Assembly: GCA_963773585.1 (NCBI GenBank)
Contig: CAVZBR010000003.1
Span: 202,801 to 266,800 of the forward strand
Direction: 5' to 3'
DNA: 64,000 nucleotides
Source: CAVXJN01 sp963773585
GTDB taxonomy: Bacteria; Pseudomonadota; Gammaproteobacteria; JASBUN01
In this document: one piece after another, positions 34,814 through 44,355 of the stretch
Position numbering within the stretch: position 1 is the first letter of the stretch
How the letters are laid out: the number at the start of each line of letters is the position of its first letter
The notes under the pieces: model-generated
Databases searched by the model: none
What the model saw: the letters and a program-made list of their open reading frames with translations, nothing else
Told to the model about the DNA's origin: nothing
Position numbers and translations under genes: made by a program

Positions 34814-35848
34814 CTACGCGATTTTCTCTTGCACCGGGCTTTCCAAATGATAGGACTCGATGCGAGCTACTTCGCTTTTCGACCCCAAGATCACCGGCAC
34901 ACGCTGATGTAAATTGCTCGGCGCAATCTCCATGATTCGCTCGAGTCCGGTCGAGCTGCTCCCGCCGGCCTGCTCGATCACAAAGCTCATCGGGTTTGCT
35001 TCGTACATCAGGCGCAGCTTTCCAGCCTGACCTTTGCTGCGTAGCTTGCTATCGATCGGGTACATGAAGACGCCGCCACGCGTCAGTATGCGATGCACTT
35101 CCGCCACCATCGAAGCCACCCAGCGCATGTTGAAGTCTTTACCGCGCGGCCCATTCTTGCCCTGCACGCATTCATCAACATAGCGCTTAACGGGCGAATC
35201 CCAGAAGCGCTGGTTCGACATGTTGATCGCGAATTCGGAGGTCTGCTCGGGAATTCTCATGTCGGGATGAGTGAGGATGAATTCACCAATGGAGCGATCG
35301 AGCGTAAACCCGTTCACCCCATGCCCGGTGGTGAGGATAAACATGCTCGCCGGACCATACACCGCATAGCCTGCACAGACCTGCTCAGTTCCCTGCTGCA
35401 GGAAATCGTCCACGGACAACTGCTCACAACCGTCCGGCGCGCGCAAGATCGAAAAGATCGTGCCGACCGACACGTTGATGTCGATGTTCGACGAACCATC
35501 GAGCGGATCGAAGAGTATCAGATACTTTCCCTTTGGATACGCCGCGGGTATCGGCAAAGGATCGTCCATTTCCTCTGACGCCATTCCTGCGAGATGGCCG
35601 GTCCATTCGAGCGCGTTGATCATCACTTCGTTGGAAATGACGTCGAGTTTCTTTTGGGTTTCGCCCTGGACGTTTTCGGTGTCAGCGGAGCCGAGAATGC
35701 CAATCAAACCGCCACGGTTGACTGCGCACGCGATCTTCTTGCAGGCCGTCGTAATGTCGTTGAGCAGCGATGTGAAGTCGCCGGTGGCGCCGGGGATGCG
35801 ACGCTGCTCTTCGATAATGAATTGGGTCAGTGTGGTTCCATGGTCCAT
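34814..35848 (-). CDS. fbp: Fructose-1,6-bisphosphatase, class I
   Basis: The 344-residue class I enzyme contains YLILFDPLDGSSNIDINVSV (metal-binding DPLDGSSN), GTIFSILRAPDG and KGKLRLMYEANPMSFVIEQAGG-like C-terminal residues. It converts fructose-1,6-bisphosphate to fructose-6-phosphate in gluconeogenesis or the Calvin cycle. It is a single gene with its own terminator. Combined with PEP synthase further right, it indicates a capacity for gluconeogenic growth. Confidence 0.96.
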   Translation of the reverse strand: MDHGTTLTQFIIEEQRRIPGATGDFTSLLNDITTACKKIACAVNRGGLIGILGSADTENVQGETQKKLDVISNEVMINALEWTGHLAGMASEEMDDPLPIPAAYPKGKYLILFDPLDGSSNIDINVSVGTIFSILRAPDGCEQLSVDDFLQQGTEQVCAGYAVYGPASMFILTTGHGVNGFTLDRSIGEFILTHPDMRIPEQTSEFAINMSNQRFWDSPVKRYVDECVQGKNGPRGKDFNMRWVASMVAEVHRILTRGGVFMYPIDSKLRSKGQAGKLRLMYEANPMSFVIEQAGGSSSTGLERIMEIAPSNLHQRVPVILGSKSEVARIESYHLESPVQEKIA

Positions 35849-36679
35849 GCGCAGTTCCTGTGGGCCGGGAGAAAACCCCGCATAATATCAGAATATCATG
35901 ATGTATTCATACATTAGCTCGCTTCCCGCCAGCCCAGATGTACATTGCGGCTCTCCAAATGAACCGCCACCGGCTCGGCTCGCGGGTTGCGCACAGAGAT
36001 TCCCTGATGTTTACGCAGTTTCATCGGAGATCGCAGACGTACAGCACACCGCCGGCTTACTCGTCGTCCCAGGCTGCAATCGGGTTCGGCTCCTTGCGGA
36101 TCTGGTCGCCTGAGGCCAGACGACTACGACGAGCCAGCGTCCGACTTCGGCCCCGCGGTCGGGCGTGGGCGATACGCGCCGATAAAACCGAGATGGAATA
36201 TGTGGTTGTGCGCTAGCGGCCATTGGCTGTGAAACAGCGCGCCAGCGTACGCGCCCGGCCTGCACCTCGCCCCCTGGTTCGGTATGGCGCCGCGATCACC
36301 GGAGGGCGGCGGATTCCGCCACCGCGACTGCTCTCGAACGCTTTGATTTGAATGCCCTGCCCCTGCCGCCGGGAGACGGGTGATACAGGGTGATCCCGGA
36401 TACCGCGTGGGACCGGCCGTGTGAGGGCGGGCTTAGAGATAATATGGAGTGGGCGTTCTCGCCCAGAGCAAGGACCCACCGACAGCGTTTCGATGGCTGC
36501 AAGGTGCTACGGCATCGACAGTCTTCGGTTCAGGCGCAACGTCCCGATAGCGCCGCATCAGTCGCATTAATTCATTGCGCCTTCGCCAAAGGATGCCGCG
36601 ACGTGCACGCGGGCTGCGGATCAAGCATCCGGCGGACCTTTGCTACAATGTCGCTTTCGGCGCAACGTGGAGTAAATCG
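35849..36679. other. 831-bp intergenic region with no recognised gene
   Basis: Short frames on both strands lack ribosome sites and protein-like composition. A small GGGCG/CGCCC hairpin lies near 36450. A TACAAT hexamer at 36644-36649 could be the -10 box of the following gene, with a transcript start near 36656. Confidence 0.4.
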
Positions 36680-36991
36680 ATGCACACCACACTTGTCCAC
36701 GTCCGCGTGAAACCGGAATGGATAGACGCCTTCATCGTCGCCACGCGGGAAAACCACCTCGCGTCGATCAATGAACCCGGCAATTTTCGATTCGATGTGC
36801 TGCAGCAGGACGACGATCCAACGAGGTTCGTGCTATACGAAGCCTATCGCACCGCCGAGGATGCTGCCGCACACAAGCAAACGCTTCATTACAAAGATTG
36901 GCGCAACACCGTTGCTGATTGGATGGCGGAGCCTCGCAAAGGCGTTTTGCATCGCGGTGTGTTTCCCGAGCTGAATGACACTTCACGATGA
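36680..36991 (+). CDS. Antibiotic-biosynthesis-monooxygenase-fold protein
   Basis: The 103-residue protein starts MHTTLVHVRVKPEWIDAFIV with a GGAG site and shows the ABM/LsrG dimeric ferredoxin-like fold: NFRFDVLQQDDDPTRFVLYE, then AAHKQTLHYKDWRNTVADWM. These small proteins are monooxygenases or isomerases acting on quinones or autoinducer-2 breakdown products. Its stop overlaps the next gene's ATG by four bases, so it probably processes a substrate or product of the alcohol dehydrogenase. Confidence 0.88.
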   Translation: MHTTLVHVRVKPEWIDAFIVATRENHLASINEPGNFRFDVLQQDDDPTRFVLYEAYRTAEDAAAHKQTLHYKDWRNTVADWMAEPRKGVLHRGVFPELNDTSR

Positions 36992-38169
36992 ACCCGTTTT
37001 CAATTGCGCGCCTACCGAGAATCGAATTCGGCCGCGGTACGGTCGCCAAACTGCCGGACCTTGCCGGTCGATACGGCAATCGAGTTTTGCTGATGACCGG
37101 CCGCAGTGCAATCGAACAGGCACCGCAGTGGGAATCGTTGCTCGAGGGACTCACTCGTTCACGCATCGATTGGGAGCGCGTTCGTATTAGCGGTGAACCT
37201 TCGCCCGAACGCATCGATGCCATCGTTGCGGAATTCCGCGATGCGGCATTCGACGCGGTCATCGGCCTGGGCGGCGGCAGCGTATTGGATGGGGCAAAAG
37301 CCGTCGCAGGACTTCTGCCCAGCGGCAACTCCGTCATGGACCATCTCGAGGGCGTAGGGCCGGAACTGCCCTACCGAGGGCCGCCCCTGCCGTTTCTGGC
37401 GGTCCCGACAACCGCCGGAACAGGAAGCGAAGCCACCAAAAACGCCGTGCTCAGCCGTCAGGGGCTCGAGGGATTCAAAAAATCCTTCCGCGACGAGCAA
37501 TTGGTACCCGCTTACGCGGTGGTCGATCCGGATCTGCTGGCAACCTGCCCACCGGCGCAAATCGCCGCCAACGGTATGGATGCGCTTACCCAGCTCATGG
37601 AGTCGTATGTGTCACTACGATCCAATCCGATCACCGACGCGCTGGCAATGTCTGGCCTCGCGGCAGTGCGCGACCACCTGCTTATCTGGTACGAGCACGG
37701 CGCCGACGTACCCGACGCGCACACGCACATGGCCTACGCTTCGCTGCTCTCGGGGATTTGCCTCGCGCAAACAGGTTTGGGATCGGTACATGGTCTCGCA
37801 TCGCCGCTCGGCGCATATTTCCCGATTCCTCACGGCGTGGTGTGCGGCACGCTGGTGGGCGCGGCAAGTCGAATCAATATTGACGCCATGCATGCGCGCG
37901 ACCCGCACAACGGCGCCCTGCGTAAGTACGCCGACGTCGGTCGCCTGTTCGCGAAACGGGACGCGGACGACGAAACTGCGCGCAATTCCCTAGTCGAACT
38001 GCTGGACCAATGGACTTCGCATATGCACTTGGAACGCCTGCACGTATATGGCGTCCAGGCCTCAGACGTCGACCGTATCGTCGCTGCCAGTCGCGGCAGC
38101 AGCATGAAAACCAATCCCATCGAACTTACCGACGAGGAAATCAGAACGGTGGTTGCCGCGCGCCTTTAG
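36988..38169 (+). CDS. Iron-type (group III) alcohol dehydrogenase
   Basis: The 393-residue enzyme has the NAD-binding GLGGGSVLDGAKAVA (about residues 94-108), AVPTTAGTGSEATKNAV, and metal ligands in ANGMDALTQLMESYV, GLGSVHGLASPLGAYF and IPHGVVCGTLV. Substrates of this family range from ethanol and lactaldehyde to hydroxyacids and phosphonates. Coupling with the ABM-fold gene is unusual enough to suggest a dedicated short pathway. The natural substrate cannot be deduced. Confidence 0.93.
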   Translation: MNPFSIARLPRIEFGRGTVAKLPDLAGRYGNRVLLMTGRSAIEQAPQWESLLEGLTRSRIDWERVRISGEPSPERIDAIVAEFRDAAFDAVIGLGGGSVLDGAKAVAGLLPSGNSVMDHLEGVGPELPYRGPPLPFLAVPTTAGTGSEATKNAVLSRQGLEGFKKSFRDEQLVPAYAVVDPDLLATCPPAQIAANGMDALTQLMESYVSLRSNPITDALAMSGLAAVRDHLLIWYEHGADVPDAHTHMAYASLLSGICLAQTGLGSVHGLASPLGAYFPIPHGVVCGTLVGAASRINIDAMHARDPHNGALRKYADVGRLFAKRDADDETARNSLVELLDQWTSHMHLERLHVYGVQASDVDRIVAASRGSSMKTNPIELTDEEIRTVVAARL

Positions 38170-38687
38170 TCGGCTTTCGACGGGCGCAATCGAATGACGG
38201 CATATCCCAGTTCGCGATACGCCTCGACCTGCGCAGGGCCGGCCGCTGCCACTTGCACGTAGGAAGGAAATTCCTCGGCACTCACGCCGTTGCGCTCGGC
38301 ATAGGTCTGACACACATGGACGGGGACGTCCTGTTCCCGCACGAGCTGCTGGACTTGATTATGCAATGCGGGACGATCCGCGCGATGCTGGGTGGCGAGT
38401 GCGAATTGTTCGCGTCCGTGAGTAACCAACGCGATTTCCAAGGCCGGGAAACGCTCACGAAGTGCGCTCACATATCGCTGCACACGCGGCATGGCCCATG
38501 CAAGGCCGTTGGCATCCTTGCCTGCAACTTCAAAGACAACTCCGTGGGGGGTTGTATTTGCGCCGAGCAGCGCCTGCATATCCGCAGCGTCGTCGGCGCG
38601 ACTGGCGCTGGAAACGATGACCGCAATCGCCAGCGCCGCCCTGTGTCGGTGGAGGTGCAACCACGCCAGACGAGATACGAAGGTCAT
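38166..38687 (-). CDS. DsrE-like protein, probably exported
   Basis: This 173-residue protein has an N-terminal hydrophobic stretch (ALAIAVIVSSASRADD) that may be a signal peptide. A DsrE-like domain follows: GVVFEVAGKDANGLAWAM, ALEIALVTHGREQFALATQ and VPVHVCQTYAERNGVSAEEF. The cysteine in HVCQTYAERNG is where sulfur-carrier relatives bind persulfide. It is the second such protein in the window (the other is at 14295-14852). The ends of this gene and the alcohol dehydrogenase overlap by four bases. Confidence 0.8.
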   Translation of the reverse strand: MTFVSRLAWLHLHRHRAALAIAVIVSSASRADDAADMQALLGANTTPHGVVFEVAGKDANGLAWAMPRVQRYVSALRERFPALEIALVTHGREQFALATQHRADRPALHNQVQQLVREQDVPVHVCQTYAERNGVSAEEFPSYVQVAAAGPAQVEAYRELGYAVIRLRPSKAD

Positions 38688-38853
38688 TGCTCGAACGATC
38701 CACCGGCATCAGCGAAGCCGCAGCTAGCGTTTTGACCCTTGGTCCTTGGCGTCACCCTCGAGCCAAAATCAAACCCGGCCGCGCACACCTTCAACTGGTG
38801 TCACGTACCGGGCAAATTGAGATCAACTTTTGGAATCAGTGTTCGCAGTCGAT

Positions 38854-39327
38854 TCAGGCGGCTTCGGAACGGTCGTGGTGGCCGCCCCCGTCAGTTTTAC
38901 CATCGTCGTGACGAACCTGGTCCCGGGCATTGGCCCGTACGAACTGATCCAGGGTCATGTCGTTGAGGAAGCTGTAGATCTTACCGCTAAGATCGCTCCA
39001 CATTTCTTCGAGCAAACCGCGTTCACCACGATCTTCTTCGGCTGCGGGCCCCTTGAAGACTTGCTCGTCTTCCTCGTTGATTGCGGTGATCACCTCGGCA
39101 ACGCTGATCTCGCTCGCGGGGCGGGCCAATCGATAGCCACCGCCCGGTCCGCGAACACCGCGCACCAGCCCTTGTTTGCGAAGCTTGGCGAAAAGCTGCT
39201 CCAGATACGACAACGAGATCCCCTGATAGTGGGAAATATCCGCTAAGGTAACGGGGTTTGAATTCTCATGCAGCGCCAGATCCATCATGGCGGTAACTGC
39301 ATAACGAGCTTTAGTCGACAGTTTCAT
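38854..39327 (-). CDS. iscR: IscR-like Rrf2 regulator without cluster cysteines
   Basis: The 157-residue protein aligns closely with IscR: MKLSTKARYAVTAMMDLALH, LADISHYQGISLSYLEQLFA, the recognition helix, and VRGPGGGYRLARPASEISVA. The C-terminus keeps MWSDLSGKIYSFLNDMTLDQ. The region that carries the three cysteine ligands in E. coli IscR (C92, C98, C104) reads KGPAAEEDRGERGLLEE, and the entire protein has no cysteine. The promoter nevertheless contains a type 1-like IscR site. No isc genes follow. It may act as a permanently apo-type regulator or respond to another signal. Confidence 0.9.
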   Translation of the reverse strand: MKLSTKARYAVTAMMDLALHENSNPVTLADISHYQGISLSYLEQLFAKLRKQGLVRGVRGPGGGYRLARPASEISVAEVITAINEEDEQVFKGPAAEEDRGERGLLEEMWSDLSGKIYSFLNDMTLDQFVRANARDQVRHDDGKTDGGGHHDRSEAA

Positions 39328-39384
39328 GGGTACCGCCTCCTCTCCGTCAGATTAAAACGCCAGATCCATCTGCGTTCAGTATGG

Positions 39385-39410
39385 ATAACCCGACTATTTC
39401 AATCAAGTAT
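39385..39410 (-). promoter_or_regulatory. Type 1-like IscR site in the iscR promoter
   Basis: On the minus strand the 26 bases begin ATACTTGATTGAAATAGTC and end GGGTTAT, very close to the type 1 consensus recognised by cluster-bound IscR. TTGATT in this site and CATACT 17 bases further could be the -35 and -10 boxes, so binding would block transcription. Confidence 0.65.
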
Positions 39411-39611
39411 TAAACTGTGTCAAACTGTTAACCTAGTAGCCCTGAGGAATTACAGGAAGCTCCTGAAAATTCAACTAAATTCGGAGCTACATAGGGCGCT
39501 GGTTTTCACGGCGAGCCGCGGTCCCCGGCAGTAGGCTTTAGCTTAGTGCGGGAAAATGCACCCGCAACATTGGAGGGTCAAAAAGAAGAATTAGTTCCAA
39601 AACCGACCCAC

Positions 39612-40115
39612 TCATGAGGTGGTCAGCGTAGCTTCCCGTTGGGGCGGGGGGAGATCGCCGCCGACCGGCTCGAACTTGTGGCCGAGGGAAAGTGAGTAAC
39701 GCAGCCACTTTTCCAGGAACAGGTTACTATCCCACTTACATTCCAAGGCGGTCAGCGGGGCTGCGGAATTCGATTGCAGGGGCATGAATCCGCGGTGGCG
39801 GCAAGCCATCGCCTCGGCCTGACCGGCGTCGTGATAGAGACGTATCTGGAGGTCGGGATCGGCAACCCGGGCCCCCTCGGGTGAGACGAAATAATAGGTC
39901 AGGCGCAGGGTTGTCGTGAACGGGCAGCGCTCTTCGACCAGCAGGTGGAGATCCGGCGATTCCGGGACACGTGAAACCACTGCCGCATCCATTGTGTGCA
40001 AATGCGGAACCAATCGGTTCAACAAACCATAATTGATCTCATATAGATCCATGAGACCGGAAAAGCTGCGCCGCTTCAGGATGCGCTTGAGCAATTCGCT
40101 TTTTACTAAGGTCAT
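39612..40115 (-). CDS. DUF1249 (YqiB-like) protein
   Basis: The 167-residue protein contains SGLMDLYEINYGLLNRLVPH and LHLLVEERCPFTTTLRLTYY, diagnostic for DUF1249 proteins such as E. coli YqiB. In enterobacteria the gene lies near nudF and cpdA, but that context is absent here. The last 15 residues are proline- and glutamine-rich. Function unknown. It is divergent from phosphoglucomutase with only 68 bases between the starts. Confidence 0.9.
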   Translation of the reverse strand: MTLVKSELLKRILKRRSFSGLMDLYEINYGLLNRLVPHLHTMDAAVVSRVPESPDLHLLVEERCPFTTTLRLTYYFVSPEGARVADPDLQIRLYHDAGQAEAMACRHRGFMPLQSNSAAPLTALECKWDSNLFLEKWLRYSLSLGHKFEPVGGDLPPPQREATLTTS

Positions 40116-40183
40116 GGCTTCATCATATCACAGCAAATTTCAAACCCTGGATACGCGCACTACGAACCGCGGCTGAACATATC

Positions 40184-41830
40184 ATGGAAATCATTGAAGT
40201 CGATACCACACCCTTTCAAGACCAGCGGCCGGGTACTTCCGGCCTGCGCAAACGCGTTGCGGTATTTCGCGCGCCGCATTACCTGGAAAATTTCGTCCAG
40301 GCCGTCTTCGATGTCTGTCTACCTCAAGCGGACACGCCCCTGGTTAGTCCCCTGGTGGTCGGCGGCGATGGCCGGTTCTTCAACCGCGAAGCGATCCAGA
40401 TCATCGTGCGAATGGCGGCGGCAAATGGCGTAAAGCGGCTGTTGATCGGGGAAGGCGGCATTCTTTCCACACCGGCCGCTTCCGCCGTAATCCGCAAGCG
40501 CGGCGCGTTTGGCGGCATCATTCTTTCCGCCAGTCATAACCCCGCCGGGCCGCATGGTGACTTCGGCATCAAATTCAATACCGCAAACGGGGGCCCCGCT
40601 CCGGAGAAGATCACTGAAGCGATTTTCGCCCGTACTCGCGCGCTTGATCGCTACCGCATTGCCGCAAGCGACGACATCGATCTCGATCGTCTCGGTTCCG
40701 TGGGGCTGGGCAACATGACCATTGAAGTCATCGACCCGATCGCGGATTACGCATCGTTGATGGAGAATCTGTTCGATTTCGACCGCATCCGCGCTTTGCT
40801 CGGTTCATCTCGCTTTCAGATGCGATTCGATGCCATGCACGCCGTGACCGGGCCGTACGCCGTCGAGATTCTGGAACGCAGACTGGGCGCTCCGCCGGGC
40901 ACGGTGATCAATGGCGAACCGCTGGAGGATTTCGGTGGCGGTCACCCCGATCCGAATCTCGTACATGCACATGAGCTCGTCGAAGCGCTGTTTCAGTCGG
41001 GCCGATACGAATTCGGCGCGGCATCCGATGGCGACGGCGACCGCAACATGATCCTCGGCCGAGGGCTGTTCGTAACCCCCAGCGACAGTTTGGCAGTGCT
41101 GGCCGCGAATGCCAGGCTGATCCCTGGTTACCGCGATGGCCTGGCCGGCATCGCGCGCTCGATGCCGACCAGCCAGGCTGCGGACAGGGTCGCCGAGTCG
41201 TTGGGGATTCCTTGTTTCGAAACGCCGACCGGCTGGAAATTCTTCGGAAATCTGATGGACGCTGGCAGGGTCACCCTTTGCGGCGAAGAAAGTTTCGGCA
41301 CCGGCTCGTCCCATATCCGCGAGAAGGACGGGCTGTGGGCAGTCTTGTTCTGGCTCGACCTTTTGGCGGCACGGGAGCAATCGGTCGGCGAAATCGTGAC
41401 CGAACACTGGCATCGATTCGGCCGCAATTATTACAGCCGGCACGATTACGAAGCAATCGATACGGGGCGGGCGAACGACCTGATGGATGCGCTGCGTCAA
41501 GCGCTTCCGGGGCTGAAGGGCAGCCAATGGTCGGGGTACCACGTCCGGCACGCCGACGATTTCGCGTATACGGATCCGGTGGACGGGTCCGTCAGTGAGC
41601 ATCAGGGTATACGAATATTGTTCGACGACGGGTCGCGCATCGTGTACCGGTTATCGGGCACCGGAACCGAGGGAGCGACCCTGCGGGTATACCTGGAACG
41701 CTACCAAGCCGACCCGGCGCTGCAAGGCGTTTCCACCAACGAAGCGCTTGCGGAACTGGCTGCAATCTCCACTTCCCTGGCGCAATTGCGGGAAAGGATC
41801 GGACGCCAGGGACCGGACGTCGCAACCTGA
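40184..41830 (+). CDS. pgm: Phosphoglucomutase (alpha-D-glucose phosphate specific)
   Basis: The 548-residue enzyme has the phosphoserine loop IILSASHNPAGPHGDFGIKF, the metal-binding DGDGDRNM at about residue 283 and the sugar-specificity loop CGEESFGTGSSHIREKDG. This matches the eukaryotic-type phosphoglucomutase subgroup (GSSHIREKDGLWAV). It interconverts glucose-1- and glucose-6-phosphate for glycogen and nucleotide-sugar metabolism. The frame covers the full family length. The next gene starts about 75 bases downstream in the same direction. Confidence 0.95.
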   Translation: MEIIEVDTTPFQDQRPGTSGLRKRVAVFRAPHYLENFVQAVFDVCLPQADTPLVSPLVVGGDGRFFNREAIQIIVRMAAANGVKRLLIGEGGILSTPAASAVIRKRGAFGGIILSASHNPAGPHGDFGIKFNTANGGPAPEKITEAIFARTRALDRYRIAASDDIDLDRLGSVGLGNMTIEVIDPIADYASLMENLFDFDRIRALLGSSRFQMRFDAMHAVTGPYAVEILERRLGAPPGTVINGEPLEDFGGGHPDPNLVHAHELVEALFQSGRYEFGAASDGDGDRNMILGRGLFVTPSDSLAVLAANARLIPGYRDGLAGIARSMPTSQAADRVAESLGIPCFETPTGWKFFGNLMDAGRVTLCGEESFGTGSSHIREKDGLWAVLFWLDLLAAREQSVGEIVTEHWHRFGRNYYSRHDYEAIDTGRANDLMDALRQALPGLKGSQWSGYHVRHADDFAYTDPVDGSVSEHQGIRILFDDGSRIVYRLSGTGTEGATLRVYLERYQADPALQGVSTNEALAELAAISTSLAQLRERIGRQGPDVAT

Positions 41831-41905
41831 ACTTCTGCGTCCGGCAATGGTAATATGAAAGTGGTTCATATCTCTCGCTGTCTCTGGACACTGCATGGTT
41901 CCCCA

Positions 41906-44311
41906 ATGAAATACATCCGCCGCTTTGCCGAATTGACGAATCAGGACGTTCCGCTGGTGGGAGGCAAGAACGCCTCGCTTGGCGAAATGTACTCCGCACT
42001 CTCCTCCAGCGGCGTGCGCGTACCCAATGGCTTCGCGACCACCGCAGAGGCCTATTGGCATTTTCTGGATCACAACAATCTGCGCGCGCGCATCGATGGT
42101 GCACTCAATGACTTGATCGCGGACGACGTGGAGGCCCTCGCGCGGACCGGCAAAACGGTACGCGGCTGGATATTGGAAGCTGAGATTCCTGCGGACCTGG
42201 CCGAGGAAATTCGGTCCGCATACGCAGAGCTCGAGCAGGAGCATGGTTCAGAAACCGATGTCGCGGTGCGCAGCTCCGCGACTGCGGAAGATTTGCCGAC
42301 CGCCTCGTTCGCCGGCCAGCAGGAGACGTATCTCAATATCCGCGGCATCGACAACATCATGGTTGCCTGCCGCCGCGTGTTCGCCTCACTGTTTACAGAT
42401 CGGGCGATCTCCTATCGCACGCACCAGGGCTTCAGCCACCACGATGTGGCTTTGTCGGTCGGCGTCCAGAAAATGGTGCGCTCAGATGTCGGCGCTTCCG
42501 GCGTCATGTTTACCCTTGATACGGAAACGGGCTTTACCGATGTGGTATTCATCACCGCTGCATTCGGCTTGGGCGAAAACGTCGTGCAGGGAACCGTGAA
42601 TCCGGACGAGTTCTACGTTTTCAAGCCGACTTTGGACAAAGGCTTCAAGCCGGTGCTCAAGCGTCAGCTCGGCACCAAAGCCTTGAAGATGATCTATGAC
42701 GACGACCCAAATGCGGAACATCCCACCAAGAACGTGGAGATCGACGACCTCGAACGCCGAACATTTGCACTGACCGACGACGATGCACTGCAATTGGCGC
42801 GTTATGCGGTCCTGATTGAAAACCACTACACAGATCGCAGCGGGCGTCCGATGCCGATGGACATCGAATGGGCCAAAGACGGCATTTCCGGGGAACTTTT
42901 CATCGTCCAGGCGCGACCGGAAACCGTGCAATCGGCATCCGATCGTCGCTATCAGGAGGCATTCGAACTCAAAACACGCGGCAAAGTCATCGCTGTCGGC
43001 AAGAGCATCGGCAAGAAGATCGCCGCAGGCAAGGCGCGCGTGATCCTGGACGCCGAGCACATGCACGACGTCAAGCCGGGCGAAGTTTTAGTTACCGACA
43101 TCACCGATCCCGACTGGGAACCGGTCATGAAAACCGCAGCGGGTATCGTGACCAACCGTGGCGGCCGCACCTGTCACGCCGCCATCGTCGCACGGGAGCT
43201 GGGCATCCCGGCGGTTGTAGGATGCGGCAACGCCACCGACGTCATACAGCTGGGCCAGGAAGTCACCGTGTCCTGCGCGGAGGGCGATACCGGCTACGTC
43301 TACGACGGAATCCAGCAATTTGAGACCAGCCGCATCGAGCTTGATCGGCTCTCGCATCCGCGCACGAAAATGATGCTGAACGTCGGCAATCCCGAGATCG
43401 CATTCGACGTTTCGCGCCTTCCCAGCGACGGCGTCGGACTGGCGCGTCTGGAATTTATCATCAACACAAGTATCCGCATTCACCCGTCGGCCTTGCTCGG
43501 CTATGACAAGCTCGATCCCGATATCCAAGCGCAGATCGACGAGCTCATCGCTGGATACGACGATCCGCGCACGTTCTACGTTCAACGTTTGGCGGAAGGC
43601 GTCGGAACCATTGCAGCGGCATTCTATCCTCGCCCGGTAATCGTGCGTATGAGTGATTTCAAATCCAATGAATACGCCTCATTGATCGGTGGTTCGCAAT
43701 TCGAACCCGAGGAAGAAAACCCGATGCTCGGTTTCCGCGGTGCCAGCCGCTACGCATCCGAGCAGTTTTCGGCATGTTTCGCGCTCGAGTGCGAAGCGAT
43801 GAAATACGTCCGCGAATCCATGGGACTTGATAACGTGATCTTGATGATCCCGTTCGTACGCAGCGTCGCCGAGGGCGCAAGCGTAATCGAGGAACTGAAG
43901 AAACATGGGCTCGAACGGGGCAAGAACGGGCTCAAGGTATATTTGATGTGTGAGATTCCAGCCAACGCTCTGCTGGCGGATCAGTTCCTGGAGCACTTCG
44001 ACGGCTTCTCGATCGGCTCAAATGATTTGACGCAATTAACCTTGGGGGTCGACCGGGACTCCGGAATCGTGACCGGCTTCGACGAGCGTAATCCGGCGGT
44101 ATTGCAGCTCATGGAGCTGGCGATCGAAGCGTGTCGCCGGCACAACAAATACGTCGGCATTTGCGGCCAAGCGCCTTCGGATTATCCGGAGATCACTCGT
44201 TGGCTCGTGGAACACGAAATCGTGAGTATTTCGCTCAATCCCGATAGCCTGCTGGCGATGAATCAAGTGGTGCTCGAAATGGAACAGAGCCAGGCCGGTA
44301 ACGCCAATTAG
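41906..44311 (+). CDS. ppsA: Phosphoenolpyruvate synthase
   Basis: This 801-residue enzyme starts MKYIRRFAELTNQDVPLVGG (ATG 41906). The upstream ATG at 41855 would add 17 atypical residues. It has the ATP-grasp N-terminal domain (VAVRSSATAEDLPTASFAGQ), the phosphohistidine swivel motif GGRTCHAAIVARELGIPAVV (about residues 416-435) and the PEP-binding barrel (GSNDLTQLTLGVDRDSG). It makes PEP from pyruvate and ATP for gluconeogenesis, consistent with fbp and pgm nearby. Confidence 0.97.
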   Translation: MKYIRRFAELTNQDVPLVGGKNASLGEMYSALSSSGVRVPNGFATTAEAYWHFLDHNNLRARIDGALNDLIADDVEALARTGKTVRGWILEAEIPADLAEEIRSAYAELEQEHGSETDVAVRSSATAEDLPTASFAGQQETYLNIRGIDNIMVACRRVFASLFTDRAISYRTHQGFSHHDVALSVGVQKMVRSDVGASGVMFTLDTETGFTDVVFITAAFGLGENVVQGTVNPDEFYVFKPTLDKGFKPVLKRQLGTKALKMIYDDDPNAEHPTKNVEIDDLERRTFALTDDDALQLARYAVLIENHYTDRSGRPMPMDIEWAKDGISGELFIVQARPETVQSASDRRYQEAFELKTRGKVIAVGKSIGKKIAAGKARVILDAEHMHDVKPGEVLVTDITDPDWEPVMKTAAGIVTNRGGRTCHAAIVARELGIPAVVGCGNATDVIQLGQEVTVSCAEGDTGYVYDGIQQFETSRIELDRLSHPRTKMMLNVGNPEIAFDVSRLPSDGVGLARLEFIINTSIRIHPSALLGYDKLDPDIQAQIDELIAGYDDPRTFYVQRLAEGVGTIAAAFYPRPVIVRMSDFKSNEYASLIGGSQFEPEEENPMLGFRGASRYASEQFSACFALECEAMKYVRESMGLDNVILMIPFVRSVAEGASVIEELKKHGLERGKNGLKVYLMCEIPANALLADQFLEHFDGFSIGSNDLTQLTLGVDRDSGIVTGFDERNPAVLQLMELAIEACRRHNKYVGICGQAPSDYPEITRWLVEHEIVSISLNPDSLLAMNQVVLEMEQSQAGNAN

Positions 44312-44355
44312 CACCGGTACCGACCGCATACCGTCGCCGCGATGAGTGCGTATTA

